7,355 nt of DNA from Bacillota bacterium (GTDB lineage Bacteria > Bacillota > Clostridia > Acetivibrionales > DSM-1351), in the NCBI GenBank assembly GCA_023412275.1, contig JAEYNY010000006.1, forward strand, positions 1-7,355. Direction: 5' to 3'. The first letter of the stretch is position 1. Each line of letters begins with the position of its first letter. Shown here one piece after another: positions 1 to 6,959 of the stretch. The translations under genes and the position numbers were made by a program. The notes under the pieces are model-generated. The model did not search any database. It was given only the letters and a program-made list of their open reading frames with translations, and was not told where the DNA came from.

Positions 1-1324
1 CAAGTGCGCATAATTGAGCAGCCGTATTGTAACGAGCTGATCCCCATCCATTTATCATCGTATATCCTGCAGGTGATGTTGAAGTATAGCCATTATCGTT
101 GGCTTCCTTATGCTTCGCCATACCACCTGACAAATACTCTGTATTCCAACGAGCAATGTAGTCATATAACTTATTGTCTGGGAATAAAGCATTCAGCTCT
201 ACGAACACTCCTGCCCATACTGCATCCCAACAATGAGTCCATGTATTAAACCACATATTTGTATTAAATGTATCAGGTATAATCTTTTTCATATATCCAG
301 TATAATATTTACCGTCTTCTGATACTGACATAATATCATTTATATAGTCCATATTGCCAGTACATTCATACAGCCACACCGCCGCCCAAGCCATTTCATC
401 ATCGTCATATGCTGAAGTATAGTAACCATCACCATTAGACATTCCTCTATTTTCCTTTGCGAATTTATACATAGCCTTTGCAACAGTCAAACACTTATTC
501 GCATATTCAGGCTCGTCATCCTTAAAATTCAAATAAGATGTGGCAAGTGCTGCAGCAGTACTACCACAAACATCACTACCAGGAGTTTCAGCAGTGGCAA
601 AATCTGCAGGTCTTGGTATATTATCAGGATATAATTCAGGTGGTCCCCAATAGGAATGATCCAAGTCACCTTCTCCAACCATATAACAGAAAGCAATCAG
701 ATTTCCATTTTCATCAAGAAAAGAGCAACGTAAAAATGTATCTGTAAATGTCTTTAAAATATCAATCATATGTTCTTCTTGCCCTGATTTCTTGAAAGCA
801 TCTCTAAATTCATAGAAACTCCATCCAAGAGTACCTGCTGTATAGCTCTGAGGAAGTCCAAACCTTACATGGTCTCCAGCATCATGGAATCCACCATGTA
901 CATCTACTGTTCCATCCCCATCAGGGTCGAGTATCTTTCTATACTTTTCTATGAATTCAGCAGAAAGAGATGTGTTTTTTAGTGGAATATTACAATCTCC
1001 CACATGGCAATCGCCTCTCCATTCAATCTTACCTCCTGAAACCCCAGGCCCGCATTTTTCAGCATCGTAGAAGTAAATTGATTTTTGCAATGCTTCAGCA
1101 AAGTTGAAGTAATTATAATTCTCCCAACCTTCAGCTGGTGTAAATTTCGATTCTGAAGTTGCATCCGCAGTAGCAGATGTCCCCGCTGAATTTACTTCTT
1201 CTTCGGCAGATATACCACTTGTTATAAAAAACTGTCCTGCAATTATAGAAACAATCAATAGCATTGATAGAATACTTCTTTGCTTTTTAAACCATCTTTT
1301 TTTCTCTTTTTTAATACTATACAA
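1..1324 (-). CDS. GH9 cellulase, secreted, N-terminal 441 residues (cut by window edge)
   Basis: Probable endo-acting cellulase that cleaves beta-1,4-glucan by inversion. The frame is open from TTG at 1324 to the window edge with no stop or frameshift; I checked the translation along its whole length. The TTG is the only plausible start: an AAAGGAGG site lies 8 nt upstream and an in-frame TAA lies further upstream. Residues 1-40 form a signal peptide (basic start, hydrophobic core, cleavage near ISA/EEE). A Ser/Thr/Ala-rich stretch follows (about 41-59), then the GH9 domain from about residue 61. Catalytic Asp residues are in DAGD (148-151). A DPDGDGTVD loop (133-141) sits just before it. The His and Glu catalytic motifs and any CBM or dockerin lie outside the window. 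By eye it is three quarters or more identical to the GH9 domain encoded at 1498-4353, which lies upstream in the same direction. A dockerin is likely from that similarity but not seen. Confidence 0.93.
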   Translation of the reverse strand, partial: MYSIKKEKKRWFKKQRSILSMLLIVSIIAGQFFITSGISAEEEVNSAGTSATADATSESKFTPAEGWENYNYFNFAEALQKSIYFYDAEKCGPGVSGGKIEWRGDCHVGDCNIPLKNTSLSAEFIEKYRKILDPDGDGTVDVHGGFHDAGDHVRFGLPQSYTAGTLGWSFYEFRDAFKKSGQEEHMIDILKTFTDTFLRCSFLDENGNLIAFCYMVGEGDLDHSYWGPPELYPDNIPRPADFATAETPGSDVCGSTAAALATSYLNFKDDEPEYANKCLTVAKAMYKFAKENRGMSNGDGYYTSAYDDDEMAWAAVWLYECTGNMDYINDIMSVSEDGKYYTGYMKKIIPDTFNTNMWFNTWTHCWDAVWAGVFVELNALFPDNKLYDYIARWNTEYLSGGMAKHKEANDNGYTSTSPAGYTMINGWGSARYNTAAQLCAL

Positions 1325-1332
1325 CTCAACTA

Positions 1333-1340
1333 CCTCCTTT
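1333..1340 (-). promoter_or_regulatory. Shine-Dalgarno site that fixes the TTG start
   Basis: AAAGGAGG on the minus strand, 8 nt before the TTG at 1322-1324. No ATG or GTG start is available in this frame between the upstream in-frame TAA and the signal-peptide core. The next in-frame ATG (residue 21) would remove the basic start of the signal peptide. This site therefore decides the start. Confidence 0.8.
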
Positions 1341-1367
1341 TTTACACATTTTTAAATAATCAGTGTT

Positions 1368-1421
1368 AAAAACCGTACCCTATCCTGTTTACATTGTTAT
1401 TCGAATAAGAGTACGGTTTTT
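1368..1421 (-). terminator. Intergenic stem-loop between the two cellulase genes
   Basis: Arms AAAAACCGTAC (1368-1378 on the plus strand) and GTACGGTTTTT (1411-1421) are perfect 11-bp complements around a 32-nt loop. The loop itself contains the perfect palindrome TTATTCGAATAA (1397-1408), so a nested hairpin can form. On the minus strand the stem is preceded by an A-rich tract and ends in five U, typical of a bidirectional A-stem-U terminator. It lies 77 nt after the stop of the upstream cellulase and 44 nt before the TTG of the downstream one. It could terminate, attenuate, or act as a processing/stabilising 3' end within one transcript. The sequence does not tell these apart. Confidence 0.6.
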
Positions 1422-1497
1422 ATTTTTTTTGTTTTTGTTTTAGTTTTGTTTATATCCCAGATAGTTAATCATTTAAAATAGATGATGGCTTACTTGC

Positions 1498-4353
1498 TTA
1501 ATGGATTATTCCCCCACCAAGAAGAGCCTTTTTAAATAACGCAAAGTCAATCGCATCAACAGCTTTATCTCCATTAAAGTCTGCGTTGGCAAAACCTTGA
1601 GAATCCAGTTCCATAATTCCCAGTAAGTACTTTTTCATGATAGCAACGTCTATTGCGTCAACGCTTCCGCTACAGTCTAAGTCGCCGAGTGTAACTTTAG
1701 TTTCAATTACAACTGGTTCTACACCATACTTGAGTTCGCCCTTTATGTAACCTGTTATTTTTGTATTATCACCAAGATCAGTCATTTTTGAATCATATGA
1801 ATAATCGTTGGTCTTGTCATAATCCGTTGTACCCTCTATTCTGAATGGTATTGCTCCTGTACTTCCTCCCGGTGAGATTATTCCTGCTGCGCTTGTAAAT
1901 CCGATTTCACAATAAGTATCAGCACCCGCAACAGGGTTGGATATATTGGTAAAATTACCGGTAACATTGGCGGTTCCTAACGCTGCGTATTCGCATGTAA
2001 AGGAATTTTGCTGGTTCCCATCATTTGTAAACCAATAACGTAGTTTTATGTCAGACAGATTGATGGGAACAGTTCCGGTATTTTTTATATTTATTGAAGA
2101 CCTTATGGTATTTTTTATGGTATCGGAAGTACCACACTTATATGAGACACTTATTGATGGCGGAGTATTATCCGGATTTTCAGGGTCAGTAGACGGATCG
2201 AGCTTTGGAGCTTCTTCACCATATACCAAATTTCCATCCAAATATACAGGCACATTCTTAGTTACTGCATATGTGGTTGTCAGGTTTTTCATACTGTAGT
2301 CATTTGAAGAATCCCAATGAGTCAGATAATTGGAATCCTGTTTTGCACGGAAAGAAATTTGAAGTTCTCTATCTCCATATATCTTACTTCCGCTCCAATC
2401 AAATTCATAATAGTATGTTCCTGCATCATCCCATTTGAAAGGCCCTGTGTACTTAATAGGGTCCTGCTGCATGGAAATCTGTTCGTCATACTCTACTGCA
2501 AATATAACATCATCAATAGTTTGTCCACTTTTTAACAATTCATTAATGTTAAAGTAATATCTTGCCTTCATTCCTGTTTCGTAATGAGGTGGCTGACAGG
2601 ATTCATTATGAATTCTTAAAACTACCTGTGTACTGTCAGCAGTTTCCCTTGCTACACGAGCTTCGCAGTAGTAATCATCGGCTCTTGGTTCCTTTGGTGG
2701 GAAATTTGCTATTGGCTTCTGTCCCTGACCATAGTATTCAAACAATCCCGCGCAGGCACCTACAAAGGCAGCATTATAGTCAACTGCAACTTCATTATAT
2801 GCATACTCGGTTGTTGAATCTATATGATAATCATTTGAATCAGGTCCACCGGCCAATGCACCCCATAATATATGTCTGTGTTCCACAGGGTCGTTCATGC
2901 TGTTTGTTTTTGAGCCGTGAGCTGCTCTATGGTGAGGATGGTGTGCAAAAGGAAGTCCCTGTTCATAGCCATAGCCCACTATATAAGAATATCCCATAGG
3001 GTTTCTTCCCATAAGGTATTCCATCTCCTGCTTTGCCCATTCACCGAAATCTGTTCTTTCCGGATGATGTTTCATATATACAAGGGCACACAACTGCGCT
3101 GCTGTATTGTAACGGGCAGATCCCCAGCCGTTTATCATAGTATATCCGGCAGGTGATGGTTTATAATAGTTATGATCATTTGGGTCGGCATGCTTTGCTA
3201 CACCGCCGGACAAATATTCTACGTTCCAGCTTGCGATAAAGTTGAAAAGTTTATTATCCGGTAAAAGTTCATTGAGCTTTAAAAATGTTCCAGCCCATAC
3301 CGCATCCCAGCAATGAGTCCATGAATTATACCAAGTATTTGTATTATAGGTTTCAGGTATTATTTTTTTCATATATCCGGTATAGTTTCCCTGGGCATCA
3401 ACAGAGTCAATATCTTTTATGTAATCCATATTTCCTGTGATTTGATAAAGCCATACCGCAGCCCAAGCCAACTCATCTTCATCATAATCAGAAGTATAAT
3501 AGCCGTCACCATTGGCCTTACCTCTGTATTTTTTAGCGAATTCATACATGGCTTTTGCGACCTTCAAGCACTTTTCTGCATATTCCGGATCTGTATCCTT
3601 AAAATTCAGGTATGATGTACAAAGTGCTGCAGCAGTACTTGCACATACGTCACTACCCGGAGTTTCAGCAGTAGCAAAATCGCAAGGTCTGGTCTTTTGA
3701 TACTCTTCAGGATATAGTTCCGGTGGCCCCCAGTAACAGTGATCCACGTCGCCTTCACCTACCATATAGCAAAAAGCAATGAGATTTCCGTCTTTGTCAA
3801 GATATGAGCAACGTAAGAATGTATCGGTAAAGTATTTTAGAATATCAATCATGTGTTGTTCTTCTCCAATTGCCTTGTAGGAGTCCCTGAATTCATAGAA
3901 ACCCCATCCAAGGGTACCGGCAGCGTAACTCTGTGGAAGACCAAAGCGAACGTGATCTCCTGCATCGTGGAATCCACCGTGTACATCTACTGTACCATCT
4001 CCATCAGGATCAATTATACTCTTGTATTTTTCTAAAAAAGCAGCAGACAGGTTGGTGTACTTTAAGGGTATTTTTTCATCTCCTTCATGGCATGAACCCC
4101 TCCATTCAAGCCTGCCTCCTTTGTCGTAACCGGCTTCTTCGCCGCATTTCTCTGCATCGTAAAAGTAAAGTGATTTTTGCAGTGCTTCTGCAAAGTTGAA
4201 ATAGTTATAATTCTCCCAGCCTTCAGCCGGTGTAAAAGAAGTAGGCGGTGCTTCTGCTGATACTGTAAATGCTGAAATAATTTGTCCCGCTATAAGAGCA
4301 ATGATCAGCAAGACCGACAGTCTTCTTTTCCTTTCTTTTTGTACTTTCGACAT
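1498..4353 (-). CDS. Cellulosomal GH9 cellulase: signal peptide, GH9, CBM3c, second CBM3, type I dockerin
   Basis: Secreted 951-aa cellulase expected to act on cellulose while docked on a scaffoldin. Start ATG 4353 follows AGGGGGAG (4362-4369). Residues 1-33 are a signal peptide (cleavage near VSA/EAP). GH9 spans about 40-545: DAGD at 130-133 (catalytic Asp pair), HHRAAHG at 474-480, and the signature around E521 (catalytic acid) ending in YNAAF. A CBM3c follows (about 552-712, opening FPPKEPRADD), which in this family feeds chains to the GH9 cleft and often makes the enzyme processive. An acidic, Pro-rich linker (about 713-731) leads to a second CBM3-like module (about 732-880). The dockerin (about 888-948) has two calcium loops, D891-D902 and D925-D936, each with Ala-Ile at positions 10-11, as in C. 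cellulolyticum-type dockerins. The order GH9-CBM3c-CBM3-dockerin recalls Cel9U/Cel9V of C. thermocellum, from memory. A paralogue lies directly downstream. Confidence 0.97.
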   Translation of the reverse strand: MSKVQKERKRRLSVLLIIALIAGQIISAFTVSAEAPPTSFTPAEGWENYNYFNFAEALQKSLYFYDAEKCGEEAGYDKGGRLEWRGSCHEGDEKIPLKYTNLSAAFLEKYKSIIDPDGDGTVDVHGGFHDAGDHVRFGLPQSYAAGTLGWGFYEFRDSYKAIGEEQHMIDILKYFTDTFLRCSYLDKDGNLIAFCYMVGEGDVDHCYWGPPELYPEEYQKTRPCDFATAETPGSDVCASTAAALCTSYLNFKDTDPEYAEKCLKVAKAMYEFAKKYRGKANGDGYYTSDYDEDELAWAAVWLYQITGNMDYIKDIDSVDAQGNYTGYMKKIIPETYNTNTWYNSWTHCWDAVWAGTFLKLNELLPDNKLFNFIASWNVEYLSGGVAKHADPNDHNYYKPSPAGYTMINGWGSARYNTAAQLCALVYMKHHPERTDFGEWAKQEMEYLMGRNPMGYSYIVGYGYEQGLPFAHHPHHRAAHGSKTNSMNDPVEHRHILWGALAGGPDSNDYHIDSTTEYAYNEVAVDYNAAFVGACAGLFEYYGQGQKPIANFPPKEPRADDYYCEARVARETADSTQVVLRIHNESCQPPHYETGMKARYYFNINELLKSGQTIDDVIFAVEYDEQISMQQDPIKYTGPFKWDDAGTYYYEFDWSGSKIYGDRELQISFRAKQDSNYLTHWDSSNDYSMKNLTTTYAVTKNVPVYLDGNLVYGEEAPKLDPSTDPENPDNTPPSISVSYKCGTSDTIKNTIRSSINIKNTGTVPINLSDIKLRYWFTNDGNQQNSFTCEYAALGTANVTGNFTNISNPVAGADTYCEIGFTSAAGIISPGGSTGAIPFRIEGTTDYDKTNDYSYDSKMTDLGDNTKITGYIKGELKYGVEPVVIETKVTLGDLDCSGSVDAIDVAIMKKYLLGIMELDSQGFANADFNGDKAVDAIDFALFKKALLGGGIIH

Positions 4354-4446
4354 TTTTTTAACTCCCCCTAAAAAATTATTTTGATTTGGATTAAATTATC
4401 CTGAACCCTTCTACCCTTATTATGGTAAAATGAGTCCTATACAACA

Positions 4447-4452
4447 ATTATA
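4447..4452 (-). promoter_or_regulatory. Candidate -10 box for the cellulase gene at 1498-4353
   Basis: A perfect TATAAT on the minus strand, preceded by TTTGG, about 95 nt before the ATG. The 17-nt-upstream position reads only ATTTTA, so the -35 is weak and the call rests on the -10 alone in very AT-rich DNA. It lies after the terminator of the preceding gene (4496-4526), which is where an independent cellulase promoter would be expected. Confidence 0.35.
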
Positions 4453-4495
4453 CCAAATTAATACATTAATAAAATAATTTTGTAAATGGTTGCAC

Positions 4496-4526
4496 AAAAA
4501 AAAATGCAACATTTCTGTTGCATTTT
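4496..4526 (-). terminator. Rho-independent terminator of the BtrH-like gene
   Basis: On the minus strand AAAATGCAAC, loop AGAAAT, GTTGCATTTT form a perfect 10-bp stem that runs into nine consecutive U. It starts 20 nt after the stop of the 315-aa gene (4547). It isolates that gene from the downstream cellulase pair, so the latter needs its own promoter. Confidence 0.85.
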
Positions 4527-4546
4527 ATAATATATTATGCCATTTA

Positions 4547-5494
4547 TTATATTTTTGATAATGCTTCTGCCATTTTGACTTCAGATTCTAAAATAAATAA
4601 AAAGTTATTTGATAATCTATTAAGGATATCTTTATCTTCTGGATTGTTCATATATCTCAAAACAAGTGCTTGATTAATTTTCCATTTATTGCTTATAGTT
4701 TTAAATTCTTTTGACAAATTCAGTAACTCTGTATTATTATATCTTTCCCCTAAATGTTCTAAAAATAAACTAAAAAGTGTTCTGCCACCGGAAATTCTCA
4801 AAAGTCTCCATATAATATAAGAGGCACGTGGCTCATTTCCATGAGCAGTTTTTATTTCAGCTTCTACATCAAAGGAATTATTAAAGCTGTTTACGAATTT
4901 GGATAGTGAAGAAAAAGTATCATTTTTATTTGCTCGGTTTACCGAATTATGTAAAATCGTTCTCCAATCTATATCAGCATTCTTATATCTATCTAAATTT
5001 ATTGTTATACACCCCTTACAGCTTGCATGAAAGTCTTCAATTTTCATAATAGCCCCGTTACAAGGCGGTGCCGAATCAATACAATAGAGATTTCCGTTCG
5101 TATCCAAATCTACTATTGTGCAAGAATGATTAATGTGTACTTTTTTGAATACATTAGTCCATACACAGTTATACATATCTGTGAAAATAATTACGGGCAT
5201 ACCTTTGGAGGTTTCTTCTTTGATTATCTGATACACTTCCTCTGACGATATATCATAATGCCTACAAATCTCTACATTATAAAATTCAGCTAGACACTCA
5301 AATACATTATTGAAACCCTCTTCGATTCTTGTGCCTAATGCGCCCGGAAAGTTTGGATCTTCATCAGAGAAAGTAAAGCCCCATATGTATGCAAAAGCTA
5401 ATCTGTACTCCAAGTTTTTCGATGCCATAAGTGAGATTATTGGACTTGTAATACAATTGAGTTCACTGTTGAAGATAATTGGGAATTTTCTCAT
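4547..5494 (-). CDS. BtrH-like cysteine acyltransferase/peptidase-fold protein
   Basis: 315-aa protein without signal peptide or membrane helix, so cytoplasmic. Start ATG 5494 has GGGGAGG (5504-5510) 9 nt upstream. The N-terminal half looks like the BtrH_N fold (butirosin protein H, papain/C39-like): a candidate nucleophile C14 in the ELNC context, then a GTRIEEGF segment (54-61), H123 in INHSC and D140 in YCIDSAPP, spaced as a Cys-His-Asp triad. The C-terminal part (about 215-315) is helical, with GGRTLFSLFLEHLG and a closing Glu-rich helix, resembling the DUF4872 partner domain. BtrH itself transfers an acyl group from a carrier protein to an aminoglycoside. Relatives occur in natural-product clusters and their substrates are mostly unknown. 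No carrier protein, synthetase or transporter lies nearby, so the substrate cannot be proposed. It stands alone with its own terminator. A peptidase or amidase role is an alternative. Confidence 0.62.
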   Translation of the reverse strand: MRKFPIIFNSELNCITSPIISLMASKNLEYRLAFAYIWGFTFSDEDPNFPGALGTRIEEGFNNVFECLAEFYNVEICRHYDISSEEVYQIIKEETSKGMPVIIFTDMYNCVWTNVFKKVHINHSCTIVDLDTNGNLYCIDSAPPCNGAIMKIEDFHASCKGCITINLDRYKNADIDWRTILHNSVNRANKNDTFSSLSKFVNSFNNSFDVEAEIKTAHGNEPRASYIIWRLLRISGGRTLFSLFLEHLGERYNNTELLNLSKEFKTISNKWKINQALVLRYMNNPEDKDILNRLSNNFLFILESEVKMAEALSKI

Positions 5495-5554
5495 CTTTTA
5501 CATCCTCCCCATAAATATAATTAATAAAGTTCAGAACTACTGTCTTTTGTGTCG

Positions 5555-5587
5555 TATCACTTGTTATCACCTTAAATTCACATTATA
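5555..5587 (-). promoter_or_regulatory. Candidate promoter region with GTGATA direct repeats upstream of the BtrH-like gene
   Basis: A minus-strand TATAAT (5582-5587) lies about 88 nt before the ATG at 5494. Just downstream of it, two copies of GTGATA (5565-5570 and 5555-5560) recur 10 bp apart, one helical turn, as could suit a regulator binding the start-site region. No convincing -35 is seen at 17 nt, so this is tentative. Confidence 0.3.
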
Positions 5588-5693
5588 ACCATATGTTACA
5601 TAATTACACTTATATTATATATTATGAGGTTGTACTATAACAATATTTATCGGATTAGCTCAATTGAAATTCATGTGAAATAACATAATTCCG

Positions 5694-5711
5694 TATAATA
5701 TTTGGTATAAT
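5694..5711 (+). promoter_or_regulatory. Candidate -10 boxes for the TauE/SafE operon
   Basis: Two plus-strand TATAAT hexamers (5694-5699 and 5706-5711) lie 12 bp apart, about 42-54 nt before the ATG at 5754. No good -35 stands 17 nt ahead of either: ACATAA for the downstream one and TCATGT for the upstream one. The position in a divergent intergenic region supports a promoter here, but which box is used cannot be read from the sequence. Confidence 0.4.
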
Positions 5712-5753
5712 GTTACTTGAATATTACCATTAAATACTAAGGTGGTTTTGAAA

Positions 5754-6587
5754 ATGATAACAACTGCAGTCGTAATATTATTCATATCAGTATTGGCCGG
5801 ATTTCTTGGCTCACTCCTTGGGCTTGGTGGTGGAATAATAATAACCCCAGCACTTACCCTTTTGCTTGGCATTGATATTAAATATGCAATAGGTGCAAGT
5901 ATTATTTCTGTTATAGCTACTTCCAGCGGTTCTGCCATAGCATACCTTAAAGACAGAATAACTAACGTAAGAGTCGGAATGTTTCTTGAAATTGCTACAA
6001 CAACAGGAGCTCTCACAGGTGCTTTCCTAGCTGGTTTGTTCAGCACCAAATACCTGTATCTGATTTTTGGATTGCTGCTTTTATACTCTGCTATTAACAT
6101 GTTTAAAAAGAGAAAGCAGGAGCTTCCTAAGGATATTTCCCCCTCACCGTTGGCTGAAAAACTGAACCTTAGCGGTGCTTATTATGACAAGGTACTCTCT
6201 GAAACTGTGGAATACAATGTAACAGGGGTTTACGGTGGTTTTGGAATGATGTATGTGGCAGGAGTCATTTCGGGACTTCTCGGTATAGGCAGCGGCATTT
6301 TCAAAGTAATGGCTATGGACTCTTTTATGAAGCTGCCTATGAAGGTTTCAACGGCAACAAGTAATTTTATGATAGGTGTTACCGCTGCCGCCAGTGCAGG
6401 AATTTATCTTTCAAGAGGAAACATAGATCCCAGTATTGCAGCACCTGTGGCATTGGGTGTTCTTCTTGGTGCTTCTATCGGAACAAAAGTAATGCAAAGG
6501 TTGAAAAGTTCAACTCTGAGACTGGTATTTATCCCAGTTTTGCTTTATGTGTCAATACAGATGATAGTTAAAGGAGTGAAATTATGA
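5754..6587 (+). CDS. TauE/SafE-family membrane permease
   Basis: 277-aa integral membrane protein of the TauE/SafE family (formerly DUF81), whose members move small anions such as sulfite, sulfoacetate or other organosulfur and organic anions across the cytoplasmic membrane. The two-fold repeat of the family is visible: GFLGSLLGLGGGIIITPAL at 16-34 and a matching VISGLLGIGSGIFKVMAM at 171-188, each opening a hydrophobic four-helix half. The halves are joined by a polar loop (about 118-156). Length fits the family. I place the start at ATG 5754 because AAGGTGG (5739-5745) stands 8 nt before it; a GTG at 5742 in the same frame lies inside that ribosome site and is unlikely to be used. It overlaps the next gene by 4 bp (ATGA), so the two are translationally coupled. 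The substrate is not indicated by the sequence. Confidence 0.9.
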   Translation: MITTAVVILFISVLAGFLGSLLGLGGGIIITPALTLLLGIDIKYAIGASIISVIATSSGSAIAYLKDRITNVRVGMFLEIATTTGALTGAFLAGLFSTKYLYLIFGLLLLYSAINMFKKRKQELPKDISPSPLAEKLNLSGAYYDKVLSETVEYNVTGVYGGFGMMYVAGVISGLLGIGSGIFKVMAMDSFMKLPMKVSTATSNFMIGVTAAASAGIYLSRGNIDPSIAAPVALGVLLGASIGTKVMQRLKSSTLRLVFIPVLLYVSIQMIVKGVKL

Positions 6588-6940
6588 AATCCAAAATTGA
6601 AGGCACAGAGATATTTATCAGTAAAATTCTGAGAATCGGAGTATTTGTCAGTGCAATTGTAATAGGCTTCGGACTTATACTCCTTTTTGCAACGGGTAAG
6701 AGCGGTTACCCCGGAAGCTCCTTTCCAACGAGCCCTAGGAATATTTTTAGCGGATTGACAGTATTAAAGCCCTATGCGGTGATTCTTACCGGGTTGTTGA
6801 TTTTGATAATGACTCCTGTTTTCAGAGTTGGAGTGTCCATATTTACTTTTCTGAAAGAAAAAGACTATATGTATGTAATTATAACAACAATAGTTTTTGT
6901 TATTTTGATTATAAGTTTTTTACTTGGAAAAGTAGAATAA
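6584..6940 (+). CDS. DUF1634-type small membrane protein, partner of the permease
   Basis: 118-aa protein with three predicted membrane helices, about residues 15-36, 62-80 and 94-114. It carries features I associate with the DUF1634 family: LRIGVFVSA at the first helix, then FRVGVSIFTFLKEKDYMYV (80-98) before the last helix. Genes of this family commonly sit next to TauE/SafE permeases, and here the ATG lies within the ATGA overlap with the permease stop. Co-translation and complex formation with the permease are likely but not shown. The molecular role of the family is unknown to me; an accessory or stabilising subunit is the simplest idea. GGAG (6572-6575), 8 nt upstream of the ATG inside the permease gene, serves as ribosome site. 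Downstream is the 90-bp inverted repeat. Confidence 0.85.
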   Translation: MKSKIEGTEIFISKILRIGVFVSAIVIGFGLILLFATGKSGYPGSSFPTSPRNIFSGLTVLKPYAVILTGLLILIMTPVFRVGVSIFTFLKEKDYMYVIITTIVFVILIISFLLGKVE

Positions 6941-6959
6941 ATATATAGGGGGCTGAGGC

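Noticed and set aside
1..1324. Possibility that the left cellulase is a broken copy or pseudogene
   Set aside because: The frame is continuous from the TTG to the window edge and key GH9 residues seen so far are intact; only the window cuts it.
2562..2999. 145-aa plus-strand open frame and several smaller ones opposite the cellulase
   Set aside because: They lie antisense to a complete, well-matched GH9-CBM3-dockerin gene, have no convincing ribosome sites, and their residues look like out-of-frame translation.
4515..4526. CTGTTGCA in the terminator resembling the ends of the 90-bp element at 6960-7049
   Set aside because: Only about 8 nt are shared and the flanks differ, so chance similarity is the simpler reading.
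4547..5494. Bacteriocin-exporter C39 peptidase or toxin of a defence system
   Set aside because: There is no ABC transporter domain, membrane helix, precursor peptide or antitoxin-like neighbour; the two-part layout fits BtrH-like proteins better.
5742..5753. Alternative GTG start for the permease
   Set aside because: The GTG is part of the AAGGTGG ribosome site; the ATG at 5754 has ideal spacing.
5495..5753. Riboswitch or small RNA in the divergent intergenic region
   Set aside because: I found no strong stem set or known conserved core; only promoter-like boxes and short repeats are visible.
5660..6100. 146-aa minus-strand open frame
   Set aside because: It is antisense to the start of the TauE/SafE permease; its hydrophobic look mirrors the membrane protein on the other strand.
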